Of a DNA stretch of 45,027 nt, positions 16,191 to 24,696 are shown piece after piece (the stretch's first letter is position 1; each line of letters begins with the position of its first letter). This DNA is from a virus. The DNA lies in the IMG/VR virus record IMGVR_UViG_3300022693_001595, positions 1-45,027 of that record, one strand, 5' to 3'. Both the position numbers and the translations under genes were made by a program. The notes beneath the pieces were generated by a model. That model had not been told where the DNA came from. It searched no databases and saw only the letters and a list, made by a program, of their open reading frames with translations.

Positions 16191-16607
16191 TTAGTTAATC
16201 ACACTATAATCAATACTTAGTATATGGATATAATGTGTTTTACTTTGCATCATTGTCGCTAATGTTACATTTTTTATTCTTATCGTTTGACCGCCATCTT
16301 CAAGTTCTAAGCCTTTTCTAAATGCGGTTTGAAAAACGCCAATAATTGTTAGACCGTCCCATTTACCACTTGCTTCAGCTTGTGGCGTATTGACGTTAAT
16401 TTGATAAAATCCAAATTGAATATCACTTGAAGCATCACTTAGACCAATACTATTATCACCGCCATAAACAACCATTTCTTCAATATAAGTTTCATTAGGA
16501 TCTGATTCGTGATTTTCGCCCTCTCGAATAAGCACATAAGAATTATCGCTTGCTACTTGCTTCGCTTCGTTTAACAGGGCTTTAGCAATATTTTCTTTAT
16601 TGATCAT
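16191..16607 (-). CDS. Tail terminator protein
   Basis: This 138-residue protein has the middle motif FGFYQINVNTPQAEASGKWDG, typical of the DUF4128-like tail terminator family (compare lambda gpU), which caps the tube once the tape measure length is reached. It overlaps the preceding neck gene by 11 bases, in the normal head-to-tail gene order. Confidence 0.75.
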   Translation of the reverse strand: MINKENIAKALLNEAKQVASDNSYVLIREGENHESDPNETYIEEMVVYGGDNSIGLSDASSDIQFGFYQINVNTPQAEASGKWDGLTIIGVFQTAFRKGLELEDGGQTIRIKNVTLATMMQSKTHYIHILSIDYSVIN

Positions 16608-16989
16608 TTATAACTGGCCTATTTATGAATGTAGTTGTTATTTTGTTAACAGTGAACGGAAACTTGGCAACAGCTAATCTTACCATCCCATTTGGCGCTT
16701 GATCACTCCAACCAAATTCCAAGCGTAAAGCGTAAGGCTGATTATTAGTAAAAAAGAAAACATCACCTATCTTCATTTTATTAGCAACTGGTATTAATCC
16801 AGCGCCAGCGTTCCGATCAATAGATAAATCAGGAACGTTTAAGGCAGCGTTCCAGCTTTCTATGAATTGCCTAGTGTCAATGGGTGAACCTTTAATAACA
16901 TCTTTACCAATGCTTTTAACGGTACGCTTAACAACACCAAGCATTTTAGCTTTGTTTCTTGTTGATATTTTCGCCCATTGACTAGCCAT
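16597..16989 (-). CDS. Neck/tail completion protein (HK97 gp10-like)
   Basis: The 130-residue protein has SPIDTRQFIESWN at about residues 36-48 and PYALRLEFGWSDQAPNGMVR at about 86-105, the two signatures of the HK97 gp10 family. These proteins join tail to head. It lies with the connector genes as expected. Confidence 0.85.
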   Translation of the reverse strand: MASQWAKISTRNKAKMLGVVKRTVKSIGKDVIKGSPIDTRQFIESWNAALNVPDLSIDRNAGAGLIPVANKMKIGDVFFFTNNQPYALRLEFGWSDQAPNGMVRLAVAKFPFTVNKITTTFINRPVINDQ

Positions 16990-16993
16990 TTAA

Positions 16994-17254
16994 CTAGACC
17001 GGCAAAGGAGTTAACGAAAACCCATGCAATAACGCTATTTGCTCAATCGTTACTGTTGAAAGCAAGGCGTGTATATTTTCCATTTGCTCAATTTCATGTA
17101 CGTCAATAGTGAATTCAGCCTGAACAATCTTATCCTTTATTATATTGATACTTATTGCATCTATATCCGTGATCTCGCTGCCAGAATCATTAAAAACTCT
17201 AGTTGCTGCGCCCACACTATTTCCGCCCTGTGGTAACTGTATTTTAACGCCCAT
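16994..17254 (-). CDS. Hypothetical small virion or neck protein
   Basis: This 86-residue protein is beta-rich (AATRVFNDSGSEITDIDAISI) with a helical C-terminal half (VHEIEQMENIHALLSTVTIE). It lies between two neck genes in the same direction, with four-base gaps. I do not recognise the family. Confidence 0.6.
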   Translation of the reverse strand: MGVKIQLPQGGNSVGAATRVFNDSGSEITDIDAISINIIKDKIVQAEFTIDVHEIEQMENIHALLSTVTIEQIALLHGFSLTPLPV

Positions 17255-17257
17255 TTT

Positions 17258-17629
17258 TTATTTCCTTAATTGTAAGCGAGTGTAAATGTTTATATCATCA
17301 ACTGATGATAGTGTTTCAATACCCTTAACGCTGAAAGGTTTACTGTTAATGGTTGTCTGCATATCAATCTCAATATCAATATTGCTTTCAGTGTGGAAAT
17401 AAGCCCAAGCATCACCAACAATGATTGATTTACCGTCTATTTCTTTAGTTTCATATTCTATTAGCGGGGTAATTATTCCAATAATAGTTATATCAGGCGT
17501 GTTAGCTATTGGATCACCGTCTCTATCTTTTCCGCTAGTGATGCCTTTTTTAACTAATGATGAATCCTCACCGTATTTAGTTATTATTTTTTTTGCTCTT
17601 TTTCTTGCGCCAGTATAATTAAATGCCAT
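17258..17629 (-). CDS. Head closure / stopper-like protein
   Basis: This 123-residue protein shows the head-completion pattern: a basic N-terminus (ARKRAKKIITKYGED), a central IIGIITPLIEYETKEIDG, then DAWAYFHTES, and a C-terminus with LQLRK. The position between the connector adaptor and the gp10-like gene fits a stopper. The family is inferred from fold pattern and order. Confidence 0.65.
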   Translation of the reverse strand: MAFNYTGARKRAKKIITKYGEDSSLVKKGITSGKDRDGDPIANTPDITIIGIITPLIEYETKEIDGKSIIVGDAWAYFHTESNIDIEIDMQTTINSKPFSVKGIETLSSVDDINIYTRLQLRK

Positions 17630-17632
17630 AAT

Positions 17633-18004
17633 TTACACCGTAAAAAATGAAACTGATCTATCATCCGAGTTGGCCAAACACCCGCCCGATAATCGATTTG
17701 CTTGCTGACCGTAAACGGTTGAGTTTATCAATTCTTCAGAAACCGCCACCGATTTCATGTATTCAGTTTCAAACCCTTTCAGACCTTCTTTTTTAATTTC
17801 GTTTCTAACATCAGAATCAAGCATTCCAACATTATGAGCAGATAAAAATAATTCAATTTGAGTTAATAGATCTTCATCGCCGCCGATACATTCAGCGTTA
17901 GCGGTCACAATTGTATTAGCCGCATCAATCCAAATTTGAATTTGTGTATCGGTTAAGTCCGTGTCAATAATCGCTTTTACTTCTTCAGGTATTACTCTGC
18001 TCAT
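17633..18004 (-). CDS. Head-tail connector adaptor (gp6-like)
   Basis: The 123-residue, largely helical protein begins with TDLTDTQIQIWIDAANTIV, the opening helices of gp6/gp15-type adaptors that sit under the portal. The next gene downstream is the stopper candidate. This matches the usual order capsid, adaptor, stopper, neck, tube. Confidence 0.75.
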   Translation of the reverse strand: MSRVIPEEVKAIIDTDLTDTQIQIWIDAANTIVTANAECIGGDEDLLTQIELFLSAHNVGMLDSDVRNEIKKEGLKGFETEYMKSVAVSEELINSTVYGQQANRLSGGCLANSDDRSVSFFTV

Positions 18005-18008
18005 TATC

Positions 18009-18332
18009 TTAATCCCAAGCTATACATAATTGCACTTTTATCCCGCCATACGGTCTATTCTTAACATTACAAGATACTCTATAACCCCTTGTCTTCAAGG
18101 CATCTTCAATATCATTAAGGTTTAAGTGTGATCGGTCAGATTGTTCTAGCTGAACAATATTTTTTTCTATTCTTGCTATGAAAACAAATGATGCCTTAAA
18201 AGATCCATTTCCAGATTGTATTGCAACTTCGGTGTTTATATCGCCCAAGAGTAAACTATTAAAAATAGCCCCTTCAGCTGGTTTATTTGTAGTCGAACTA
18301 GTTGCTGATTCTGTCGCGTTAATTAAAGACAT
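18009..18332 (-). CDS. Hypothetical head-region protein
   Basis: This 107-residue protein has a disordered, Thr/Ser-rich N-terminus (TESATSSTTNKPAEG) followed by a compact alpha/beta domain (ASFVFIARIEKNIVQLEQ, VQLCIAWD). Family not recognised. It begins one base from the stop of the large virion protein before it, and is probably structural or an assembly factor. Confidence 0.6.
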   Translation of the reverse strand: MSLINATESATSSTTNKPAEGAIFNSLLLGDINTEVAIQSGNGSFKASFVFIARIEKNIVQLEQSDRSHLNLNDIEDALKTRGYRVSCNVKNRPYGGIKVQLCIAWD

Positions 18333-20057
18333 TTATATATCCTCAGACCATGATAATGTGGCTTGCATATCAGATGAAGCACCGCTTGCTATCTGCGCTG
18401 AAATAGTTAGTACTGAATTAGGTAATAAAATACTATCTAGATTATTAGTACGGTTAAATCTTATTGTGCCACTTCCATCAGGGGCTATAGTTGCAGAGCC
18501 TATCTCTAAACCACCGATAACAGGCACCGAATCTGTGGCTATTTCAGTTACGGAAGTTTCGAAATCTAAATAGGAAAAATCAAGATCACCACCAAATGTT
18601 GGATTAATTAGAAATTTAAAGAAGGTTGATTTATTTGCTTGCGATGAGAAAGTTAAAAGCAAAGGTAAAATCTCAACTCTGTTTACTTTTCCTGAAAAAT
18701 GTATTCTATTTCTAAGGGTAATAATATTAGTTAATGTCAACCCTACTGAAAGCTGGTTGTTACTAGCTGATCTAGGTGGTTTACTTAATCTAAGTTCACC
18801 CTCTAAAAATCCACCAGCAGAAGATCCAGATATAGTAACATTCGATGTATTGCCGAGATTCTGCGCCAGCCATCCTAATCTATAAGTCGGATTGGTTGCA
18901 CTTGCGATTGTGTTTAGGTTAGCGAATTCAATAACGTGAACTAAAACCAGCCCCCCTGTTTTAGAGTCTTCTATATAAAATTTTACTGCTCCAAACCACG
19001 GTTGGATTTTTATCTGATAGATATTGCCCTTTAGTGGATTTAATTTTTCTTGATCTGAACCTAATAACCTTGTGTCTCTATTCCAAGTTGACTGAGGTAT
19101 AAAATCTAATGTTTGAGTTACACCTTCATGCTGTTGCACCCAGTTACCCTCTGCCGTATTGCTTGTGAATAAAAAATCACCTTGAGGTCCGGATAATAAA
19201 GATTGTGCAGAAACTAGATTATCATTAGATGTGAAATTATAATTTGAAACTTGAGCAGTTAAGCTATTTGCTATTTCAAATGCGTTATGTTGAACAGTGC
19301 CAGCCGTTAAAGGGACATTAAAAGCAACATCATTAACAGTGATAATTGCCGTTTCAGATCCTGCCGCTGGCGTAGTTATAAAAAGTTCTTGATTTTCATC
19401 TACTCCACCATGAGCATGAGCTATTCCGAAAGCTGTTCCAGCAAATGCGAACACAAATGAATTGGTAGAGGTTATAAGTCCAGCGGCTTGCTGGCTTCCT
19501 GCAATACCTGTAGAAAATATTGCATCTAATCTAGCTAAAGTTCCTTGAGCGGCTCTGTTTTTTAATTGTCTTAAAGATAAAATACTAGCGAGTCCATCAG
19601 CTGCGGCTCCAGTTTGACAGGTGAATTTATCATCAACTACCGTGTTAGTTCCGGATCCTGTAGAATCAACCACTGTTAATACTTGTCCAAGTAAACCGTA
19701 TTCAGCAGAAAATTGAATTACTGTGTGCAGGGTTTCGGCACTAGCATTGCCGAAAGCTGTTTTAGTTTCTATGGTGGTATCTATTATCGTTTCTTTAACG
19801 TTAACGAGTCCGTTGGATTGCGGGCTAAACACCCATACGCTCGGATCTCGGTCAGAAAAACTTACAATTTCACCACGCTTGATTATTCGATATTTATCGC
19901 TATCTATTGCGGGTTCTGTTGTTGAAATAGAATAATACAGATCAGTACAACCGTTATTCTGGACGGTTATTTGAAAGCCTGAAGTGATAAGCGAAATCAC
20001 ATAAACATCAAGCCATTTTTCCGCTTTAACAGGGATATTTGATAAAGTTTCAGACAT
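18333..20057 (-). CDS. Large virion protein, probable head fibre or decoration protein
   Basis: The 574-residue protein has three visible parts: an N-terminal beta domain (1-85), a central domain (about 90-390) with LASILSLRQLKNRAAQG and, later, NPLKGNIYQIKIQPWFGAVKFYIED followed by VHVIEFAN, and a C-terminal beta region. The central motifs recur, as I recall, in surface proteins of marine phages and some giant viruses. It sits between capsid and connector genes rather than with the tail fibres, so a capsid-attached fibre is the better guess. It may bind carbohydrate, but no catalytic residues are clear. Confidence 0.6.
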   Translation of the reverse strand: MSETLSNIPVKAEKWLDVYVISLITSGFQITVQNNGCTDLYYSISTTEPAIDSDKYRIIKRGEIVSFSDRDPSVWVFSPQSNGLVNVKETIIDTTIETKTAFGNASAETLHTVIQFSAEYGLLGQVLTVVDSTGSGTNTVVDDKFTCQTGAAADGLASILSLRQLKNRAAQGTLARLDAIFSTGIAGSQQAAGLITSTNSFVFAFAGTAFGIAHAHGGVDENQELFITTPAAGSETAIITVNDVAFNVPLTAGTVQHNAFEIANSLTAQVSNYNFTSNDNLVSAQSLLSGPQGDFLFTSNTAEGNWVQQHEGVTQTLDFIPQSTWNRDTRLLGSDQEKLNPLKGNIYQIKIQPWFGAVKFYIEDSKTGGLVLVHVIEFANLNTIASATNPTYRLGWLAQNLGNTSNVTISGSSAGGFLEGELRLSKPPRSASNNQLSVGLTLTNIITLRNRIHFSGKVNRVEILPLLLTFSSQANKSTFFKFLINPTFGGDLDFSYLDFETSVTEIATDSVPVIGGLEIGSATIAPDGSGTIRFNRTNNLDSILLPNSVLTISAQIASGASSDMQATLSWSEDI

Positions 20058-20081
20058 TACGATCCTTGAGAATTGATAACG

Positions 20082-20131
20082 AAGCGCACTAATTACACTA
20101 ATTAAGTACGCTTTATATAAACTCTAAAGAG
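20082..20131 (-). repeat. Tandem 9-bp repeat and hairpins in the leader of the large virion gene
   Basis: The 75-base gap holds CACTAATTA twice in tandem (20087-20104), inside an interrupted inverted repeat from AAGCG (20082) to CGCTT (20113). A short perfect hairpin CTCTAAAGAG lies at 20122-20131. No U-run follows, so this is not a usual terminator. It may modulate read-through after the capsid genes. Confidence 0.45.
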
Positions 20132-20132
20132 A

Positions 20133-20459
20133 TTAACCTTCAAGTTTTGCTTTAGCTTCCGCTAATGCTTCACCTAATGATTTAGTATCTTCTTCAGTTT
20201 CAGAAGCGGCTAATTTAGCCGTTAATTCTTCAACTTCAGATTCAAGCTTTTTCTTCTGTGTTGCCGTGAGTTTCTTTTCAGAACCACCAACATCAACGGT
20301 TTTGTTTTTACCTTGGACTAAAACTTTACCTTGTTTGAGTAGGCTTTCAGCATGTTTTTCATCAAGAGAAACTTCAGTTCCCTTTTCAACATGAGCAAGA
20401 CGGCCTTTAACTTTCATGTAGAGCTTAGGATGAGTAACTACGAATGTTTTCTTAGCCAT
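20133..20459 (-). CDS. Small charged protein downstream of the capsid gene
   Basis: This 108-residue protein begins with FVVTHPKLYMKVKGRLAHVE followed by a turn-rich stretch, then a long lysine- and glutamate-rich helix (KKLESEVEELTAKLAASE) to the end. The first part resembles a small binding domain found in head-region proteins; the second would form a coiled coil. It lies two bases after the capsid gene. Role unknown. Confidence 0.6.
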   Translation of the reverse strand: MAKKTFVVTHPKLYMKVKGRLAHVEKGTEVSLDEKHAESLLKQGKVLVQGKNKTVDVGGSEKKLTATQKKKLESEVEELTAKLAASETEEDTKSLGEALAEAKAKLEG

Positions 20460-20461
20460 GA

Positions 20462-21538
20462 TTAATCCTTAGCGCTCATTGCACAAGTATTGTTAAAGAA
20501 ATCAGTTCGAACTTCCCAACCGATAGCCGATGCAACAATGAAGTCATAATTTGCATTATAGACTTGTCTAGGTTGCGCGATTACAGATGTACCCATACCA
20601 ACTAACGGACGAACTAAACCATTCATAGGTAAAGCCATTAATTCATTGCCGGCAGTAGCAGCGGCAGAACCAAGCTTACTTGATGCTTTAATGCCAGCAA
20701 CACCGCGAAGCTGCATAAGTTCGGCTTCAATGGTTTTAGCATCGTACTGAGTAGAAAATTTGCGTTCAAAGTTAGAAGCAATTTCTTCTGAAACGTAGTA
20801 CATCAAATCAACAGTACATTTATTCGTGATCCGCATTGTGTCGCGAATTTGAATGAATGCGTTTTTGATTTCATCACCTGTTTTAGTTTGATCTGTGAAG
20901 TCGAAGTTAATTCCGCCTACACCAAGATCAATCTGTGCAACACGCGCATCATTTCGCATACCTTCCCATTTACGAGTGTCAACAACGATAGTCTGACCGT
21001 TTTTGTCTAAATGCCCGTCTAAGAATGTATCGGCTAAATGATTACGATGAGCAGAAACGTTTTCACGTTGATCATCAATCAAAGCATCAAAGCCTTCTGA
21101 AGAACCAGCTGAGAATTCACGCCAATTGCGAGAAAAACCGTTATCATGAACAGGGATGATTGTTCCATCAATGGAGAAATCAACACTATCAAACTTAACG
21201 CCAATTTGACCGGTCATTGAAGTTTGTACATTACCAGCATCAGAAGCACGACGATTTTCAAACGTCAACTTACCGATAGGTAAAGAACGCGACATTGGCA
21301 TTAAGTCATTTAAGAAAGCATCACCTTCATCTAACTTCATACGCTCAACTGTCACATTATCGAATTCGCGAAATACTTCATCAGGAATACGACCGGCATT
21401 AGCTTTTAAACCATGCGCTTTCATTTCAGCATTAAATCGAGCTTCGTTCATATTAAAACAGCTTCGGATCGCATCACGCTCTCTTAACTGGTTCTTAGCA
21501 CAAATACTATTCGCAACTAAAGATTTATTAAAAATCAT
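20462..21538 (-). CDS. Major capsid protein
   Basis: This 358-residue protein sits directly after the cement and protease-scaffold genes, the expected capsid slot. It has an N-terminal charged helical arm, the DAFLNDLMPMSRSLPIGK segment, LTFENRRASDAGNVQTSMTG and a C-terminal strand-helix region with GWEVRTDFFNNT. The pattern fits an HK97-fold capsid. It lacks a long cleavable N-terminal delta domain, in keeping with a separate scaffold on the upstream gene. Confidence 0.8.
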   Translation of the reverse strand: MIFNKSLVANSICAKNQLRERDAIRSCFNMNEARFNAEMKAHGLKANAGRIPDEVFREFDNVTVERMKLDEGDAFLNDLMPMSRSLPIGKLTFENRRASDAGNVQTSMTGQIGVKFDSVDFSIDGTIIPVHDNGFSRNWREFSAGSSEGFDALIDDQRENVSAHRNHLADTFLDGHLDKNGQTIVVDTRKWEGMRNDARVAQIDLGVGGINFDFTDQTKTGDEIKNAFIQIRDTMRITNKCTVDLMYYVSEEIASNFERKFSTQYDAKTIEAELMQLRGVAGIKASSKLGSAAATAGNELMALPMNGLVRPLVGMGTSVIAQPRQVYNANYDFIVASAIGWEVRTDFFNNTCAMSAKD

Positions 21539-21548
21539 GATAAGCCCC

Positions 21549-22019
21549 CTAAGCTATAATAACAGTTACAAGCTCAACGCCTGTAGTTGTCACGATTTCA
21601 TCAGAATACGCTAAAATTTCTTCGCTTGTTGCGCCTACTACAGCAGGAGTAACAGCGATTTTTAACGTGCCATCACCATTAGAACTTAATGGTGTGCGTC
21701 TTTTGGTGATTGCTTGACCAGTAGCAACAAGAACATTAAGGAATTCACCCGAACGCGCTTGAATAGCAACCATGTTTTCATTAATAAGCCAATCATCATC
21801 AACAGTTTTTGAACGTTGCTGGTCTTTATCAGCCCACAAGCGAGAAGCACCAAATATAGTAGCCGCAACAGCGTTTTCATCTAAGCCAGTAGCAGCCTCG
21901 GACAATAAAGCACCAGCACGAACAGCACCTAATGCTTTTCCCTCTACATTCAGAGGCTTTCCAGCATGACCGTGATCAGCTGGCCCAACATAAATAACGC
22001 GTTTACCTTTAATAGCCAT
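21549..22019 (-). CDS. Capsid cement/decoration protein
   Basis: The 156-residue protein begins VIYVGPADHGHAG, is mostly beta, and has NENMVAIQARSGEFLNVLVATGQAI, which matches structural cement proteins that stabilise capsids at the threefold axes. It lies between the protease-scaffold and the capsid gene. Confidence 0.65.
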   Translation of the reverse strand: MAIKGKRVIYVGPADHGHAGKPLNVEGKALGAVRAGALLSEAATGLDENAVAATIFGASRLWADKDQQRSKTVDDDWLINENMVAIQARSGEFLNVLVATGQAITKRRTPLSSNGDGTLKIAVTPAVVGATSEEILAYSDEIVTTTGVELVTVIIA

Positions 22020-22030
22020 TTCAACTACTC

Positions 22031-23398
22031 CTATTCAGGTAACTTGTCAATATCTGTAACGATATTGTCAGAGTTAGTATTGTTATTAAGGTGCATTGTA
22101 TTACCAACACTCGAAGAAAAACCGCAATTAGCAGCAATTTTACGGACTGCATTAATACCCAACGCTTTTAAGTCGTCAAGTTCAAATTCAGTGCGTTTTT
22201 TAGTACTAACAACAAATTGTGAAAGCTCTTCTAATTCTTTATCGGAATTAGCTGTTAATTGAGTTTCTAAGTTGCTAATTTTATCGGTTAAAGGTTTGTT
22301 TGCTTCTTTTACTGCGTTAGCAACAATTTCAGCAAGTCCTTCTGTGCTATTTGAGTCACCAGCGCCTATATTGGCGGCTAGTTTTTCTTTGTACTGCGCC
22401 AATAAGTCAGCATCGGAAATGTCGGCGTTAACCTTCATTCCTAGCTCACCAAGTAAGGCAATGATTGAATCACGCATAGCGCTATCCTCTTCTGTGTCGG
22501 TAGTATTTATAGGTCTAAATTCAACAACACGCTCTACCGGTAAACGTGTATCCTGAATGCTTACATTATCTAATTTATCAACTGTGTAATTAGATTCGAA
22601 CATTTCGCCGTCGCTAGTTTTAAAGACAAAAGTATCGTTAAATACGGCAACAATCCAGCTAAAATTTTCTTCTAATCCTTTATTCAATTCATGCCATAAA
22701 GAATGCTCTATGTCTGAAAAAGATAATTCATTAGTCAAGTAATTGACAGCTTTAACTTCTCGTTCATTATCAGAAGCGACAATAAAATGACTAACTTTTA
22801 ATTGTTCTTTATTAATTCCGATACCTGTTCCTTGATCTGGCGTACTTGCGCCAACAGTATCAAGCAATATAGCATCATGATCAAAAATCATATCACGGGC
22901 AATCCATGTGAATTCCTGCCCTCTATCGTTTTTTTGTAATTCGACTTCTTCAACGTCAACAAAAACACCAACGCTTGTGTGCATTGGACGAGCATTTTCA
23001 TTTGTTTCAAGCTCTTCAATGCGATCAAGTAATCGTCTGCCCTTTTCGGTTTTACGCGCTTTTTGAACGTTGATTACTTTATCTAAGGCAATACGACCAT
23101 CATCAAGTTTACGAGCATTTTCATTGAAAGCACCAAAACGAAAATCAAAGTCTATTTCAGGATCGTTAGCAGAAACAAACATTCCATCTATTTCAGGGTG
23201 TTCAACTGTAACCGGAGTTCGGTTTAATGATAAAAATGATTTGTCGATTTCTTCAGAAGAGTAAAGACCTCCATTCATTACTATGTTTGGCGGCAAAGTG
23301 AAAGAGGTTAAAATTATATGCTCTACGTCTTTTCTAATTTCACGCCTAATATGCTTACTATTAACGCGGTGTGTGCAAAAGTGTAGCTTTTTAAGCAT
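22031..23398 (-). CDS. DUF2213-type head maturation protease fused to scaffold
   Basis: At 455 residues this is longer than a simple protease. Residues about 25-190 have the DUF2213 pattern: LPPNIVMNGGLYSSEEIDKS, RTPVTVEHPEIDG, RPMHTSVGVFVDVEE and DHDAILLDT. This is a predicted prohead protease of the herpes/HK97-like S-H type; H in VEHP and S in HTSVG are candidate catalytic residues. From about residue 310, a coiled-coil scaffold-type region follows (RDSIIALLGELGM, AVKEANKPLTDKISNLETQL) up to the stop. A fused protease-scaffold is cut out after assembly. It is upstream of the cement and capsid genes. Confidence 0.75.
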   Translation of the reverse strand: MLKKLHFCTHRVNSKHIRREIRKDVEHIILTSFTLPPNIVMNGGLYSSEEIDKSFLSLNRTPVTVEHPEIDGMFVSANDPEIDFDFRFGAFNENARKLDDGRIALDKVINVQKARKTEKGRRLLDRIEELETNENARPMHTSVGVFVDVEEVELQKNDRGQEFTWIARDMIFDHDAILLDTVGASTPDQGTGIGINKEQLKVSHFIVASDNEREVKAVNYLTNELSFSDIEHSLWHELNKGLEENFSWIVAVFNDTFVFKTSDGEMFESNYTVDKLDNVSIQDTRLPVERVVEFRPINTTDTEEDSAMRDSIIALLGELGMKVNADISDADLLAQYKEKLAANIGAGDSNSTEGLAEIVANAVKEANKPLTDKISNLETQLTANSDKELEELSQFVVSTKKRTEFELDDLKALGINAVRKIAANCGFSSSVGNTMHLNNNTNSDNIVTDIDKLPE

Positions 23399-23463
23399 TA
23401 GATATACCTTGTTTGTTTATATGATTGATTCTAACACCCTTTTAATGTATTTCAAAATAACAC

Positions 23464-23492
23464 TTGATAACATGCAAATGATGAACTATATT
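23464..23492 (+). promoter_or_regulatory. Promoter of island 3
   Basis: TTGATA (23464-23469) and TATATT (23487-23492) are separated by exactly 17 bases, a good sigma70 match. It lies 32 bases upstream of the ATG at 23524, inside the leftward head operon but pointing rightward. Confidence 0.7.
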
Positions 23493-23523
23493 AATGCAAA
23501 CAATGCAAATACATCGAGGTTAT

Positions 23524-23934
23524 ATGAAAATTAAAGATAAGTTCAAATCAAAGTGTTTCGATTTTGTGGTGACGAACTACAAGAAGGTTTCTAGTGACAA
23601 AATAAAAAAGCCAAGCTTCGCCCTTAGCAACTCGTCTTGCCATGTCAACGCCGTTGCTGCTGTTAGCGGTGAAAGAGCAGATAAGGTATGGATGGTTTGG
23701 GGCGGAAAAAATAACGGATGCGTTCACTTTATAAATTCGATTAGCGGTGTGTTTTTTGATGAAACTTGGGCTTATTGCGAGCATCAGAGTTATTACATCA
23801 TAAGACAGGTTATGCCGTTTGAATTTGAGGACATTGGCGATCTGCTTGATTCATCAAAGCGAATGCTTATTAATTTAAACGGTAATTTAATTGAGCGATT
23901 TTATGCCAGAAGAAATTTACACAGGTGGATTTAA
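23524..23934 (+). CDS. Putative papain-like (Cys-His-Asp) protein of island 3
   Basis: The ATG at 23524 has GAGG nearby and is preferred over in-frame starts upstream. The 136-residue protein has SCHVNA (Cys39), then VHFIN (His68) and FFDETW (Asp79), in the order Cys, His, Asp of papain and transglutaminase folds. The spacing of 29 and 11 residues is short but seen in small phage and bacterial proteins with CHxNA...HxWN...DxT motifs. It could be a protease, amidase or a cysteine-dependent host-modifying enzyme; catalysis is not shown. The two genes after it are coupled to it. Confidence 0.55.
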   Translation: MKIKDKFKSKCFDFVVTNYKKVSSDKIKKPSFALSNSSCHVNAVAAVSGERADKVWMVWGGKNNGCVHFINSISGVFFDETWAYCEHQSYYIIRQVMPFEFEDIGDLLDSSKRMLINLNGNLIERFYARRNLHRWI

Positions 23935-24095
23935 TGAACAAGTTAACACGAAAGATTAGAAACAAAGGCTATACGATTTTAGAATTTTGTGAACATATCG
24001 GATATTCATTGCGCTGGTATCGTGAGCATTGCAAGCAAAACAACAAGCAGAACGAATTAATTAAAACTGAGATTGAATCTATAAAGGAGAAGTAG
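23934..24095 (+). CDS. Small helix-turn-helix-like protein
   Basis: This 53-residue protein overlaps the previous stop (TAATG). KGYTILEFCEHIGYSLRWYREHCK reads like the DNA-reading half of a helix-turn-helix (stretch shown shortened: KGYTILEFCEHIGYSLRW). The tail is basic and ends in a lysine-rich helix. Similar very small HTH proteins occur in phages, but function is unknown. Confidence 0.65.
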   Translation: MNKLTRKIRNKGYTILEFCEHIGYSLRWYREHCKQNNKQNELIKTEIESIKEK

Positions 24096-24096
24096 A

Positions 24097-24696
24097 ATGA
24101 AAAGTTTAGCGATAGAAACAAATAAAATAACACTTCCATTAATTACTGGTGAGTATTCAATGATTCCATTTTGTTTAAAAACATTAGATGGTCTTACTGG
24201 TGAATTTAAAGAGATAGTTGACAATATGCTTAAGGGTATAAATCAAAGAAAAGGGACTGCATATTTTACATTTCACGGTAAAACCTTAAAGAAAGGGGGA
24301 ACACTTCGAAGGGGTGGCGCTCATACGGATGGCAACTATGAACCTGTAAATATGTCTTTTGGCAGTGGAGGCGGGGGCGGATGGAAGGTCGGAGAGAATG
24401 GCGCACCAATAAATACAGCAATGCACGATCGACAATATGTAAACCCGCTAGGAGGTATTATCCTAGCCTCTAACTATGAAGCATGTAATGGCTGGGTAGG
24501 TGAATATGATAATACCCCTAAGATGGGCGGTGATTGCTCTCACATAAAACTAGATGAGCCTTTCAAACTTAAAGTCAACCAAGTGTATTATGGAAATAAT
24601 CATTTTATCCATGAGTCTCTACCAATGTCTGATGATGTGCATAGGGTTTTTGCAAGGATTACATTGCCAGAAAACCACGAATATAAAGCTAATTAG
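24097..24696 (+). CDS. Putative 2OG-Fe(II) oxygenase-like protein
   Basis: This 199-residue protein carries GGAHTDGNY with His76-x-Asp78, a glycine-rich loop (GSGGGGGW at about 89-96), GGIILASNYEACNGW at about 119-133, and YYGNNHFIHESLP with His172, followed by Arg183 or Arg187. HxD, a distal His and an Arg about ten residues later are the iron and 2-oxoglutarate ligands of double-stranded beta-helix oxygenases. The fit is by pattern only. AAGGAG lies seven bases upstream of the start. Its end overlaps the converging MuF gene by eight bases. Confidence 0.5.
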   Translation: MKSLAIETNKITLPLITGEYSMIPFCLKTLDGLTGEFKEIVDNMLKGINQRKGTAYFTFHGKTLKKGGTLRRGGAHTDGNYEPVNMSFGSGGGGGWKVGENGAPINTAMHDRQYVNPLGGIILASNYEACNGWVGEYDNTPKMGGDCSHIKLDEPFKLKVNQVYYGNNHFIHESLPMSDDVHRVFARITLPENHEYKAN

